23,337 nt of DNA from Monoraphidium neglectum. Its lineage: Eukaryota > Chlorophyta > Chlorophyceae > Sphaeropleales > Selenastraceae. Positions 1 to 10,264 of this stretch are shown here, piece by piece; positions within the stretch are counted from its first letter, which is position 1; every line of letters starts with the position of its first letter. Under the pieces are notes generated by a model. The model was not told the DNA's origin. It worked only from the letters and a program-made list of their open reading frames with translations, and did no database searches. The stretch covers positions 1 through 23,337 of the forward strand of contig NW_014013306.1 in assembly GCF_000611645.1 (NCBI RefSeq). Reading direction: 5' to 3'. The translations under genes were made by a program, and so were the position numbers.

Positions 1-232
1 GGCGTGGAGTTGGGGAGATCGGGGGGCTGGAGCAGGGGCGACGAAGTAGCGCCGGTGGCTTTACGCAGTCAGTGCTTGGGTGCAGGTGGCTCATGTCCAG
101 GGCGCAGCAGGGCAGGACATGGGACTTGCTTGGCAGCTGGCAGGTGATCGTGAGTGATTTGAGGAGCCTTGGTAGGGGCGACACTGACGCTGCAATCTGG
201 CCGGGTGCGCCTCCTTCCCCCATTGCTGCCAG
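1..232. other. probable intron at the left edge
   Basis: No coding exon can be supported here. The stretch ends in a pyrimidine-rich run and an AG at 231-232, which serves as the acceptor for the exon at 233. It is most simply the 3' part of an intron whose upstream exon lies outside the window. Short open frames exist, but none shows a recognisable protein or a matching splice donor. Confidence 0.45.
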
Positions 233-2722
233 GCCGCCCGCCTGGAGGCCCAGCGGCTGCGGCAGCTGCACCCCTACTTCCCGGCAGCCGCAAAGCAGCG
301 GTGGACGGGGCGGCAGGAGTGGGCCACGTACCGCGCGCTGATGTCACCACAGGCGAGTGATGCGGCCGCAGCTCGCCCGTGCCGGGGATGACGTGTGTGC
401 CTGAAGGGTGGGGGACATGATAGTGTTTACCACACAGACTTTTCATGTGCTGGGCTTTAGCTTCGGCAAGGAAAAATGAGGGTCAGGAGGGCACCCACTT
501 TGTGGCCCCCCCCCTGAGGGCCTGTCGGTCCCTGCGCACCCACCTGCCTGGCTCTCTGCCCGCCCACACTCCAGCTTTGGCAATGCCCAGCAAACCAGCC
601 CAGCCCCATACACCCCTGCTCCAGAGGACCGCCGCAACGTCGACCCCGAAACAACGACCCCGCCCCTCCCCCGCTGGCCTGCCCACCGCCGGCCCTCAGG
701 TTGACAAGGCGCCCTGGCTGGCCGCCTGGGACCGCCAGGCGCGCGTGCTGCTGCGCCTGGAGCTGCGGTCGGGCGCGGTGTCGGGCGGCGGCGCGCTGGC
801 GGACGCCTTCAATTCTGTGGCGGAGGATGAGGACGAGGGGCTGGGGGCGGTTCGGCTCGAAGAGGTGGGGGCTGGAGGTTTTTCTTCAACAGCTTGGTGC
901 GGTTTTACCCCAAAGCTAGAGGGAACAGCTGGGGACTCTTTATGGCGCTGTGCTGCTTGGGTCTGTCGTGCTGGGGTGTGGTGTTCCATGGAGGGTAGCT
1001 CGGTGGGCAGGTGACAGGGTTCAGTTGCTCTGTGTGTGCGTGGGGGGGGTGTGGGTGTGGGTGTGTGTTTGTGGGGGGGGGAGGGTGCGCACGCGCGCGT
1101 GTGCGCGGGGGGAGGGCGCAGGGCGCAGCATGAGGCTCTGGGCAGGTGCCGGCAGGTGAGGCCGCCTGCAGCTGCTGACATGTTGGGGCGAGCACGCTGG
1201 CTCGTGCATACGTTGAAGAAGACGTCAGGTGCGGTTGAGGCTGTGCCCAGCTCATGTGGCTAGGGTCAACCATAAACTCAAAAGCCGCACTGAGCGCCCC
1301 GCCCCAACCTCATCATCGGCGCCGTAACCATTGTTGCAGCTGCTGAAACATTGGGGGTACAACAAGACCGAGGTCCAGCAGGTGCTCAGGGCCATGGAAG
1401 CTGCCGTGAAGCCGCCGCCAGATCCCGATCCGGACAAAGACGAGAACGTGGCAGAGGGAGCGCCAGCTGAGCCGAGCGCCGACGCAGAGAGTGGAGAGGG
1501 AACTGTCCTGGGAACCAACGGCGTCATAAGCATGGGCGCGGACGAGCAAGGTGATGCGCACGACGCTGGAGACGGCAGCGACGACAGGGCAGGCGAGGGG
1601 CCGCGGCAGAGGAGCGGCGACCTGGAAAGCCGCGGCGGCGGTGGCGACACGGGACCCGCGGGCGGCAGGCGGCCCTCAAGCACTGCGCCGAATGCAGCGC
1701 AGCGGCAGCAATCATTCGCGCCGGAGCCGTCTGCGCGGCAGAAAACGCCTTCGAGCCGCCCGCAGTCCAAGGGCGCAGCCGCCGCACGGCTCGCCACTGC
1801 TGCCAGCAGCGGGCCCAGCCGCATGAGCAGTCGGGGCGCCACGGCCCGGCTCTCAAACCCGGACGGCGCCGGCAGGGGCCCCTCGGGCGGCGCGGCGCGG
1901 CTGTCGAACGCAGACGGCGGCGGCAGCGGCGGTGCGAAGGCCAGCCCTGCCAAGCGGTTGCCCAGCGCCAGCGGCGCGAGTGCAGGCGCACAGCAGGGTG
2001 TGGCCGGCAGCGGCAGGCTAAATTCCAGCATGCGCGGCGCGGCCGGCCCCGCCGGGCCCGGCGCCGGCGACGGTGCGCCGTCGCGGCCCGGGTCTTCCGG
2101 CGCCAACATGCCGAGCCAACTGGCGCTCCAATTGGAGGTGAATGCGCCGAAACCCTCGACTCCGCGAGCCCGCGGCGATCGCTTGCACACAGGAACAGCC
2201 TTTGCCTGCGTGCGGCGACGCATACACATGCATCATGCTGCCTGCAGGTTGCCCTCTCTTGCCTCCATACACTTGGATTTCTAATTGTTCCGTTATCTGT
2301 GCATTACTCAGCCGCCGGCACATGTGCGGCTGCGCCCCAAACCCACCGTCCGCCCACTCCACCGCAACCCCGGTCTGCCACAGGCGCAATACAGGGGCAT
2401 CACGTACGACGAATTCATCTCGATCGTGGTGCCAGACCCCTCTTGGGCCGCCAGCGCGGCGCGGCCTTCCGAGGCGGCCGCTGGGTCGGCCGGGGCCTCG
2501 AATGGGGCCGCCGGCGGCGGCGACGGCGGGGGCGGCAAGGGCGTCGGCGGTGCGTCTGCCCGCGCGAGGGCGGCGGGAAACAGCAAGCAGCAGCAGCAGC
2601 AGCAGCCACAGGCGGGCGAGCCAGAGCCGCCTGTTGAGGCGGACCGTCCAGATGAAGAGGGGGAGGCGGGAACGGCGGCAACCACATCGGTTACAGGCAG
2701 CAGAGGGGTGTCAAGCGCCTAG
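233..2722 (+). CDS. 3' part of an unrecognised protein with EF-hand-like ends and a low-complexity middle
   Basis: Model: join(233..352, 700..864, 1340..2137, 2312..2722), all phase 0, 497 visible residues, stop TAG at 2720-2722; the start lies to the left. The first exon is charged and helical (LEAQRLRQLHPYFPAAAKQR). Residues about 70-125 (ALADAFNSVAEDEDEGLGAV, then RLEELLKHWGYNKTEVQQVL) look like an EF-hand helix-loop-helix, but the loop is one residue out of register and lacks the canonical Asp/Gly pattern. A roughly 240-residue Ala/Gly/Ser/Pro/Arg-rich stretch follows, with ARLSN-x-DG occurring twice. The last exon starts PPAHVRLRPKPTVRP and holds GITYDEFISIV, resembling the exit of a second EF-hand, then a Gly-rich and poly-Gln tail. 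The first intron (353-699) needs a GC donor (CAG|GCGAGT). I do not recognise the family. The EF-hand reading is inference; the exon chain is fairly secure because four exons join in one phase. Confidence 0.6.
1030..1110 (+). repeat. TG/G-rich microsatellite in an intron
   Basis: Degenerate (TG)n with G runs, ending in alternating CG/TG (acgcgcgcgtgtgcgcg). It lies in intron 2 (865-1339) of the left-edge gene, on the donor side, with TG on the sense strand. Confidence 0.8.
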
Positions 2723-3542
2723 TGAGCGTGCGGCGCCGTGTTGCTTCAAACATGCATCGTAAACTCCTTTATCAAGGTTGTCGTGGCTGCTGTTTTCAAA
2801 CGTTTTGCCTCGCTCTTGGTACCATTTGTGGCAATCGGTTTGAAAACCCAGAAGCATTGGCAGACCGCTGGCCTGCAGCTTGGCTGGATCAAATTGCAGG
2901 CGGGGATCTGATTGCCTTGGCCTCAGCATGTTGGCTAAGACAGGCCAACAAATTGGTCTGTGCAGTATGGTGATTGCGGGATACAGCTCTGCAGGTATGT
3001 GAGACAACGGGCCAGCAGCTGTTGAGGTGCTGATTTGACACCCGTGGCACCCTGAGTGGCCACATGCATCACCAGTCCTGAGAGCAGCGGTATGCTCAAC
3101 TCAGTGAAACGAGCAGCCGGGTTGCATGGTGAAGGCTCAATCACCTTGATTCATGTGCCAAGCAACGGGATGGCGGGGCAGCGGTGGGGCACAGGGCACG
3201 GCGCGCATATCCCTGTCACATGGTCGAAGCGCCGGGGTTGACACACAACTCGTGAGTTACCAGTGTGCCCTGCATTTTGGTCTCATGCAAGATTGTGATA
3301 GGTCATAATCTCATTCATGTACAGCTGAGATGAGGGTTCGGGCCGCTAGCACCGAGTGCAGTTGGCTCGATTGCGGGTGAGAGTGACAGGGGGCGCGCTC
3401 GGTCGGTCGACCATGGCAGGGTCGAACATGGCATCGCCGGCTTTCCTCACGGTAGCACATCGACAAGAGACCCATGTTCTCCCGACTGGCCCGCAAATAA
3501 GTGACATCCAGCCCGATCTGCGCACAGGTTTTTACAATTGCG
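2723..3542. other. intergenic: 3' UTR of the left-edge gene and promoter side of HCAR
   Basis: About 820 bases with no supportable gene and visibly more A+T than the exons. I see no TGTAA polyadenylation element here and no convincing TATA box. An in-frame TAA at 3498-3500 lies 42 bases before the HCAR start codon and rules out a longer HCAR N-terminus in this exon. Confidence 0.6.
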
Positions 3543-5438
3543 ATGGCAAACCTGGACGCGCGGTCAGCAGCGGGAAACATCGTATCGCAAACATGTAGCT
3601 CAAAGGCTTTCGCGAGATCAGGGCAACGTGCGCGTGTCCCGCTGACGCGCTCTAGTGCAGCACGGGCAGGCGGCGCTGCAGGTGCCGCGCCAACTCAGGC
3701 GCCGCAGCTCCCAGATGACTGGCGCTCCAAGGTGTGCAACCATGCATGTGGTCAGCACGCTGTATGCAACTGTATTACTTGTTGAACTGCATACCGGGTG
3801 TGCGCACATGCGTGTTTACCCCATTTGTGCCGCAATTTGCAATGACGCGGCGTGACAAGCGAAGGCCGTTCGCGTCGCGACCACCGCGCTCTCGCCCCTT
3901 AGCAACTTGAACGGCGTCAGCCCGCCTCCTCGCCGACGCCACTGCCGCCGACGCACTGTGGCGTCCGCAGGCGCGCCCCATCCAGCCTGGCAGCAGCTAT
4001 CCCGCCAAGGAGTTCTGCAGCCACTGCGGGCTGTGCGACACATACTATGTGGCTCACGTCAAGAGCGCCTGTGCCTTCCTGGGGGACGGTGCGCCCCTTA
4101 CTTGGGGCTGGTTGAAGGAGGACCCCTCCATGTGGGCGGTTGAGCTGCAACGGCAGCTGCAGCTGCAGCTGCCTCGCACACACACTCACACAATCACACA
4201 CAAACTCACACACACACAACACACACATGTGCGTGCACACAAACAAACCCCTGTTCATCTTGAAACCAAAGGCATGAGCAAGGTGGAGCGGCTGGAGGAG
4301 CAGGTCCACGGCAGGCGCAGGTGGGCAGCAGCAGGCACCCTCCGACACAGCCAAAGGTGCCGCCTGCAGCCGCAGGCGCTAACTGCACCGCTGTACGGCT
4401 GCACGGCTGCACCGCCACCACGCGCTGCTCTCCGCCCCCGTCGTGCGGGTTTGATGAGGCTGGGTGCGGGGCTCGACTTGCGGTCACGGCAGGCTGCCAG
4501 GTTTGCACGATGGCAGCCGGCCGCTTGAGTCCACCTGCTCCCCGTCTGCGCCCACCACACTCCTGTGACCTAGGGACCCGGACGATGATGACGAGCTGCA
4601 CTTTGGCGTGGCGCAGGAGGTGTGCGGGGCGGGGTGGGGCCAGTGCTGCTGGGCGCAGGGGTGTGGGAGCGCAGGGGTGCATCAAAGTGCGGGCGCTTTG
4701 CTGCAGCCGAGCATGGGTGTGGCTCAGGAGCGTGCATAGGGTGGGGTAGGGACATGCGAGGTTGGGGTCTAGACATGCAGGGGCGGCTGGCGTGGCCGCA
4801 GCGCTGGCGAAGTTGCGGGGGCCAGCTCGATGCTAGTGAAGGCGTAGGCTGCGCCTGGTGGATGGCTGCTCCAAGCATATGCAGGGCTGCAGTGTTGTCG
4901 CCCGCAGCGATCTCAGTGCAGCTGCTGCCGTCAATTCGCCTGCCTCCTTCCAGGGCTCGCCCTGACCTTTGTGCCACCCCACGTTGCGTTTATTTTGCTG
5001 CCCTTTGCTGTTGAACGCCAGGTGCTCTATGCCAGGCGGGACCCTGGGCTGGAGGGCGCACAATGGACGGGCGTTGTCACAGGTTTGAGATGCTGTGTGT
5101 TCAGGGGTAACATGTACTGTTGTGCTTCAGTCATGTTGATGAATGCATGTGCTGAAAGAATAAGAGAGTGTGTGTGTGTGTGTGTATGCGTGTGTGTGTG
5201 TGTATGTGTGCATGTGTATGTGTGTGTGTGCGCGCACGTGTGCACGCTGAGATGTGACCAGTCCGCATTAGCTGGCGCGAACAGCCAGCACCAACCCACA
5301 AGCAAGCACCGCGAAATCCATTGTTCCAGGCATTGCGATTGAGATGCTCAACAGCGGCAAGGTGGATGCTGTGGTTTGTGTCCAGTCGGACCCCGATGAC
5401 AGGTGCGCGCGCATATGTGTTTGTGTGTGTTTGTGTTG

Positions 5439-5477
<39 letters not shown>

Positions 5478-7726
5478 CGCACATATGTTTGTGGAGGCAG
5501 TGGTGTGCAAGCACGTGCTTTCGCGGTGGCTTGGATTTACAAAGGAGGATGGTTTTGTGGGGCTTTCTGGATGTTCGTAAAACCTCGGTGATTTCGGGTG
5601 TAGCTGTCGGCAGTGTGCGCATGGGGAGGCTAGGGTTAAATGCGCGCCTGGGGCTGGGGAGTGACGCGGTGATGCGGTGCGTCCAGTCAGGCACCCTGGA
5701 CGACTGGACAGATAATCGGGGGAGGGGTTGCTCGCTGCGGCCTTTTTGTTCCAACCCGCCTTTCCCTGCGATGGGAGGTGCCGTGCATGGTGCCAGCGGA
5801 CCCTAGCTTCTGAGCCTCTTGCCGCCAGCCAGCACCATGAGTCACCCACCATGGGGCAGCATGCCCAAATTGCTCCCTGCTCTCGCCCGCGGCCCAGGCT
5901 CAAGCCTCGTCCCGTGGTGGCGCGCACGGCCGAGGACATTCTGGCGTCGCGCGGCGTGAAGCCCTCCTTGTCACCCAACCTGGAGGTCTGTGAGCTTGCA
6001 TATGCCGGCAAGTGGCAGCGCGTGTGCCCTAATGCGGTGCATGCGCGAGTCTATGCACGTGCGCATCGATTGCTTGCTCATAGCAAGCAACGTGCAGCCT
6101 GCTCAGCAGCTGTTGGTGACGTGTGCACGCATAGAAGTATGGTTTCCCGCATGCAACTGGGCACTAACTTGTCGCCATCGCCCTCGACCATCACAGCACA
6201 TGCGGCACTCAGTTGATCCCAAGTGACATCTTCCCACTCTGTCTTCGATCCCATTTTTGAATCTGAAACCCTGCCTGCTGCCAACGACATCAGCCGCCCC
6301 CTCCCCGCGGGCGCTCTCCCCGCGGTCCGAAGGTGCTGGCTACAGTGGAGGCCCTCGCGCCCGACGTCAAGCGGCTGCTATTCATCGGGGTCGGCTGCCA
6401 GGTCGGCTGAGGTTGGGGCCTGCAGTGGGGACGCTTTTGGCTGGGAGCGGTACATGTAGGATCTTGCGTGGCAGGCGCCCCTCCTGCCGTTCAGATCCTT
6501 GGCAGCCCAAGGAATCCTCATTTTCCGGTCATGCTGCCGGGCCAAGCGGCCATCTAACCATGCACTCGTTCATCCGTGCATCCATCCATCCATCCATCCA
6601 TCCATTTATCGATTCATCCATCCATCCATCCATTTATCTATCCACTAATTCCCCTGCCCGTCCAGGTCCAGGCGCTGCGGTCCATCGAGCCCTACCTGTC
6701 CCTGGAGAAGCTGTACGTGATGGGCACCAACTGCGTGGACAACGGCCCCAGGGAGGGCCTGGACAAGTTCCTCAAGGCAGCCAGCAAGGACCCAGGCAGG
6801 CGGGCGGGGCAGGCCTTTGCGAGGGGGAAGCGCGTGGTGGTCGTCCTGCCCCCAACTATGCTGTAAACCAGCCTGTGCAGTCCACCGTTGGGTCTTCCAG
6901 CTGGCGCAACACACTTGACCGCTCAACCCAATCCTGCGCGCATGAAAGCCTGCTCGCAACAACACGCCCGGCCCCACGCCTCAACCAGCCCCCGGCACAC
7001 CCTGCAACACCGTGGCCTGGGCGCTACTCCTACCCGTCCCCACCAGCATCCCCACCGTGGTTTGTATCCCTAATTCAGACGTTGCCTTGGATTTCTACCT
7101 CCCCTCCCCCTACCAGACACGGCCCTGCACTATGAGTTCATGCAAGACTACAAGGTCCACATAAAACACACAGACGGGTCCTTCGAGTACGTCCCCTACT
7201 TCTGCCTGCCAGCAAAGGTGGGCTGGGGCACGCGGTGTGACACACGCACGCGTGCGTGCGCCCGCGCGTCCAGAAAGCATCCGGCCGCTCGGAGGCGCTG
7301 CTGGTGGTCATTCCACCCACTTCAGCGTGCTGGTTGCCTGTCCGACGCCCTGCCCTGCCCCGACCCCACCTTGATGACCCATGCACCCACCTACCCCATG
7401 ACTCAAAAAAAGGACCTGAATGACGTCATTGCGCCGTCATGCTACAGCTGCTTTGACTACCCCAACGCGCTGGCAGACATAGTGGTGCGGGCTGTTGGGG
7501 TGGGAGGTGTGAGGGGGACGCTCAGCATGTTGAGCAACAATCGCCTCAGTTTAGTGCTGACCAGCAGCGAGGATTGGCACGTTGACGCGCAGGGTGACAG
7601 GGGGCCCAGAATGGGTCTGCGGGGCCGAGGGGCCAAGCCTGCACCACCTGTATGTCCAACATCACAATTATGCATGCAACAATTTTGTGTTCGCAACAAA
7701 CCCCTGACCCACCCATTGGGCCCCTC

Positions 7727-7782
<56 letters not shown>

Positions 7783-8442
7783 CACACACCTGTGCGCCTG
7801 CATTCACACCCCAGGTGGGCTACATGGGTGTGCCCTACCAGGGAGTGGACATGACTAAGCACCTGCAGTACGTCACAGTCCGCAACGAGGTGGGCCCATG
7901 GGGCGCGCGTGTGGCACACGCACGCACTGCACCACTGCACCACCCGTCACCCGCACGCGGCATGAAGCCTCAGCCAGCTTTGAAGCGCAGGAACCATTGG
8001 TGCAACCGCAAAGGCTCTCTTGCTCCCTTGTACGGCTGCAAAGCAGTCGCCTTGGCACCGACACGAGTGGTCAAAGGGGTCAAACTGGGTACGTGATGTC
8101 GACGGATGCGCGGACGCCCTCGCGTATCACCATAGAGCCGGCGTCGCCCAGCAGACACGCCCCTGATCCCTGGCACTACTGCAGAGGGGCCGAGAGATGC
8201 TTGATGCTCTGGGCGCCGCGGGGCAGCTGGTGCGGGTGCCAGCGGAGAGCCGCGGGGACAGGCGGCCGCTCGTGATGCAGGTGGGCGCGCCGGCCGCGAC
8301 GCGATGGCGAAAATGCAGTGACATGTCGAATTTTTTGGAAGCCGCAGTGGCGACTGTGCGTTTGGCGGCTTGAACTGCTCGATGTGCTTCATCGCCCCTG
8401 CGCCAGGCACATGGGGCCGCCTGGCTGTGTTTATTCGCTTGT

Positions 8443-8498
<56 letters not shown>

Positions 8499-9442
8499 CC
8501 GCAGCAGCATCGCTGTTGGCGGTAGTGCACACACGCCCCCCACGCACCACGCTCGACCACCCATGCTTCCACCATCGTCCCCAAATTCCCTCGGCCCCAA
8601 TTCCCCCCGCAACATCCCAAACGCCCGCCACCCGCGCCGCCCCGCTGCCTCAGACCGTCATCTCTGACGACCAGGCCAAGCTGGGCACCTTCCAAGACCC
8701 CGCCCCCCTGTGGCTCGGCAACATCATTGCCTGGATCCTGAATCTGGTCGGGCCAAAGGGCCTCGAGTTTGCCAAGTGAGCCGCGCGGGCGTTTGTTGCC
8801 CCTGCAACATCAATGTGATGGAGAGGCCCAGCAGGCTGAGTTCCTTGTGCGGGGCTCGAAAGCCCCAGGGAGGGAGGGTCGTGGCTAGGGTTGAACGTCG
8901 TTATCTATACGCGCGAAATGCCTCGCGCCGTTGGGGCGTGGTGATGACTGGGTTTTGTGGATGTTCTTAGGTTGACTCGCGGCGTGTAGCGACCTTTTGG
9001 CCCCCTGCCGTGTGTGATGGCAGCCGTCGATTCGTCCGCGTGGCCCCTCATTTGCGTGTCCGCAGGTACAGCATTGACTACCATTACATCCGCAACTGGC
9101 TGTACTGCCAGCGCCACATGGGGCCGGACAGGTGCGGGCGCAGAGGGGAACACTGCGGCACGCTTTTCATGAGCAGCGATTTGTCATACGATGCCCTTCA
9201 CGGTTCGCAGGGCGTGGTGCGTTCTCTGCTTCTTTTTCAAGGTTCAGCAGACTCCCAAGCCAGCTTGGGAAGGAGCGTGCCTGGTCTCGCAACACATGCG
9301 TTACCCGCTGCCTCGCTCCCCGTCACCCGATGATGCCAGGGCGGCCCGCCACGTCCCGGAGTTTGCCAAGCGGATCCTGGAGCAGTACGACGGCCCCAAA
9401 GGCGAGGTGCGGGCGCGGCTGGCGCTCAAGCCCAAGGCGTGA
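3543..9442 (+). CDS. HCAR: 7-hydroxymethyl chlorophyll a reductase, chloroplastic
   Basis: Model: join(3543..3731, 3971..4088, 4272..4320, 4574..4619, 5022..5082, 5330..5402, 5898..5985, 6333..6401, 6666..6795, 7117..7217, 7413..7484, 7815..7889, 8185..8280, 8654..8775, 9066..9131, 9340..9442); 16 exons, 485 aa, every phase consistent. The ATG is the first after an in-frame TAA. Residues 1-50 are Ala/Arg/Ser-rich, as in a chloroplast transit peptide. The FrhB-type core begins at LPDDWRSK (56-63). Cysteines likely to bind Fe-S clusters are C79, C82, C85 and C97 (FCSHCGLCDTYYVAHVKSAC), C230 (GVGCQ), C254 (GTNCVDNG), and C318 and C321 (APSCYSCFDYPNALAD). GPKGLEFAKYSIDYHYIRNW is the usual late block. 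The plant enzyme uses ferredoxin, FAD and Fe-S clusters to reduce 7-hydroxymethyl chlorophyll a to chlorophyll a; plant HCAR is of similar length (about 460 aa). Intron 9 is GC-AG. The close paralogue BciB/F-DVR (8-vinyl reductase) is the main alternative. Confidence 0.93.
4152..4173. repeat. 22-bp perfect palindrome built from CAGCTG units
   Basis: The stretch from ggcagctg to cagctgcc equals its own reverse complement. It lies in HCAR intron 2, directly before the CA tract. It could form a hairpin in the pre-mRNA; no function is claimed. Confidence 0.75.
4177..4240 (+). repeat. (CA)n-rich tract, HCAR intron 2
   Basis: Interrupted CA dinucleotides on the sense strand in the 3' half of intron 2 (4089-4271), ending about 30 bases before the acceptor. 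Confidence 0.85.
5166..5243 (+). repeat. (TG)n tract, HCAR intron 5
   Basis: TG dinucleotides with TATG and GCG interruptions, sense strand, in the middle of intron 5 (5083-5329). Confidence 0.85.
5415..5483 (+). repeat. (TG)n/(CG)n tract next to the donor of HCAR intron 6
   Basis: Begins about a dozen bases after the donor of intron 6 (5403-5897) and ends in alternating CG. TG is on the sense strand. Confidence 0.85.
6577..6642 (+). repeat. (TCCA)n tetranucleotide repeat, HCAR intron 8
   Basis: TCCA/CATC units with TTAT interruptions, pyrimidine-rich on the sense strand, shortly before the acceptor of intron 8 (6402-6665). It may double as the polypyrimidine tract. Confidence 0.85.
7730..7789 (+). 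repeat. (CA)n tract before the acceptor of HCAR intron 11
   Basis: Nearly pure CA dinucleotides on the sense strand in intron 11 (7485-7814), ending about 25 bases before the acceptor. Confidence 0.9.
8444..8497 (+). repeat. (CAG)n trinucleotide repeat in HCAR intron 13
   Basis: Fourteen CAG units, one CAA, then three CAG, on the sense strand inside intron 13 (8281-8653). It is non-coding by the gene model, because the flanking exons carry the conserved protein and join in phase without it. Confidence 0.9.
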
Positions 9443-10264
9443 TGTGACGCAACGTGATGTGATGTGACGTCATAGATGACAGCGCGTGCTTGCAAGAGTG
9501 AGCCTCCACCGCACCCTTGGCTGGGTTGCCTTGGCTGGGCCTGCAGCTTCGTTAGATTGGGTTTCTGAGCCACCATCTGCTCGAGTCGCTAGTGTGTGGC
9601 TTTTTTTATGTCCCTGTATGCATATTGTTATGCGAAGCCAGCAGCCGGCATGTTTCGGCACCGCTTGAACCGGTTTTGTGGCTGCAGCACAGATGAGAGA
9701 CACCCTTGACCCCACTCTTGCGCCCGTGCTTATCCCTTTGAAAGTGCAAGGCGTGCTGTTTACGCCGGGTGTCGCGATTCTAAGCATCCCGTGCTGTGCA
9801 AGCACTGAAAGCGTGAGTGTGGCAACTGCCGGAAGCGCGGAATCGACATGTCGGGGTGGCGCGTTCTTGATTGCTGTGGCACAACGCGTCACGAATGTAA
9901 TTAACAACGCTTCAAAGTTGCTCGCCAGTGTGGTGTCACAAGCGCAAGGCCCTGCTGTGTACCTCGTACGCACCAGCACACAAGCGGCTGGCGTGCCAGC
10001 ATGGCAAGCACGTGCTGCCGAGGTGCCCTGACTAATGTACACGATTGCTGCAATGCCTTTGCTGTACCAATGTTGGTTTATCAAATGCTTATCGATGTGT
10101 GATAAAGGATCCAGCATTTCTGCTCTCACGCGCAGCCCGGACAATTCGCGCTTTCAAAAAATCGATCTGGCGAGCACAGATGTTGTTTCTGCGCCTGCGT
10201 CCATAGTTAGTGTCTAATTTAGATATCATATTGAGTTTCAGGCTATTCTTTCGCACCTGGCAGG
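9443..10264. other. intergenic: HCAR 3' UTR and NEDD1 promoter side
   Basis: About 820 bases without a supportable gene. A tandem tgatgtgacg-type run follows the HCAR stop (9440-9475). The last 250 bases are AT-richer, ending with an in-frame TGA (10232-10234) just upstream of the NEDD1 ATG. Confidence 0.6.
9896..9900 (+). promoter_or_regulatory. candidate polyadenylation element TGTAA for HCAR
   Basis: TGTAA is the usual poly(A) signal in core green algae. This copy lies 454 bases after the HCAR stop codon. It is the only copy I noticed on this strand between the stop and the next gene. Confidence 0.45.

Noticed and set aside
1252..2229. A 325-codon open frame on the minus strand
   Set aside because: Antisense shadow of the GC-rich low-complexity exon 1340-2137. 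It has Pro/Ala-rich composition, no motif and no splice logic.
3501..3542. Longer HCAR start at 3501
   Set aside because: The codon at 3501 is GTG and is preceded directly by an in-frame TAA. The first ATG is at 3543.
5131..6011. Long minus-strand open frames with His/Thr-rich stretches
   Set aside because: They are translations of the (CA)n/(TG)n microsatellites in HCAR introns 5 and 6, opposite conserved HCAR exons.
6257..7135. A 292-codon plus-strand open frame in the HCAR locus
   Set aside because: It reads through introns 8 and 9 in a frame other than the conserved HCAR exons, and its middle is the TCCA repeat.
7730..7789. CRISPR-like array or telomeric repeat
   Set aside because: The repeats are simple CA dinucleotides without spacers, and no algal telomere unit was seen.
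9242..9339. Earlier acceptor for the last HCAR exon at about 9241
   Set aside because: It would add about 33 residues absent from the family. The acceptor at 9338-9339 gives RAARHVPEFAKRILEQY, which aligns directly after MGPD.
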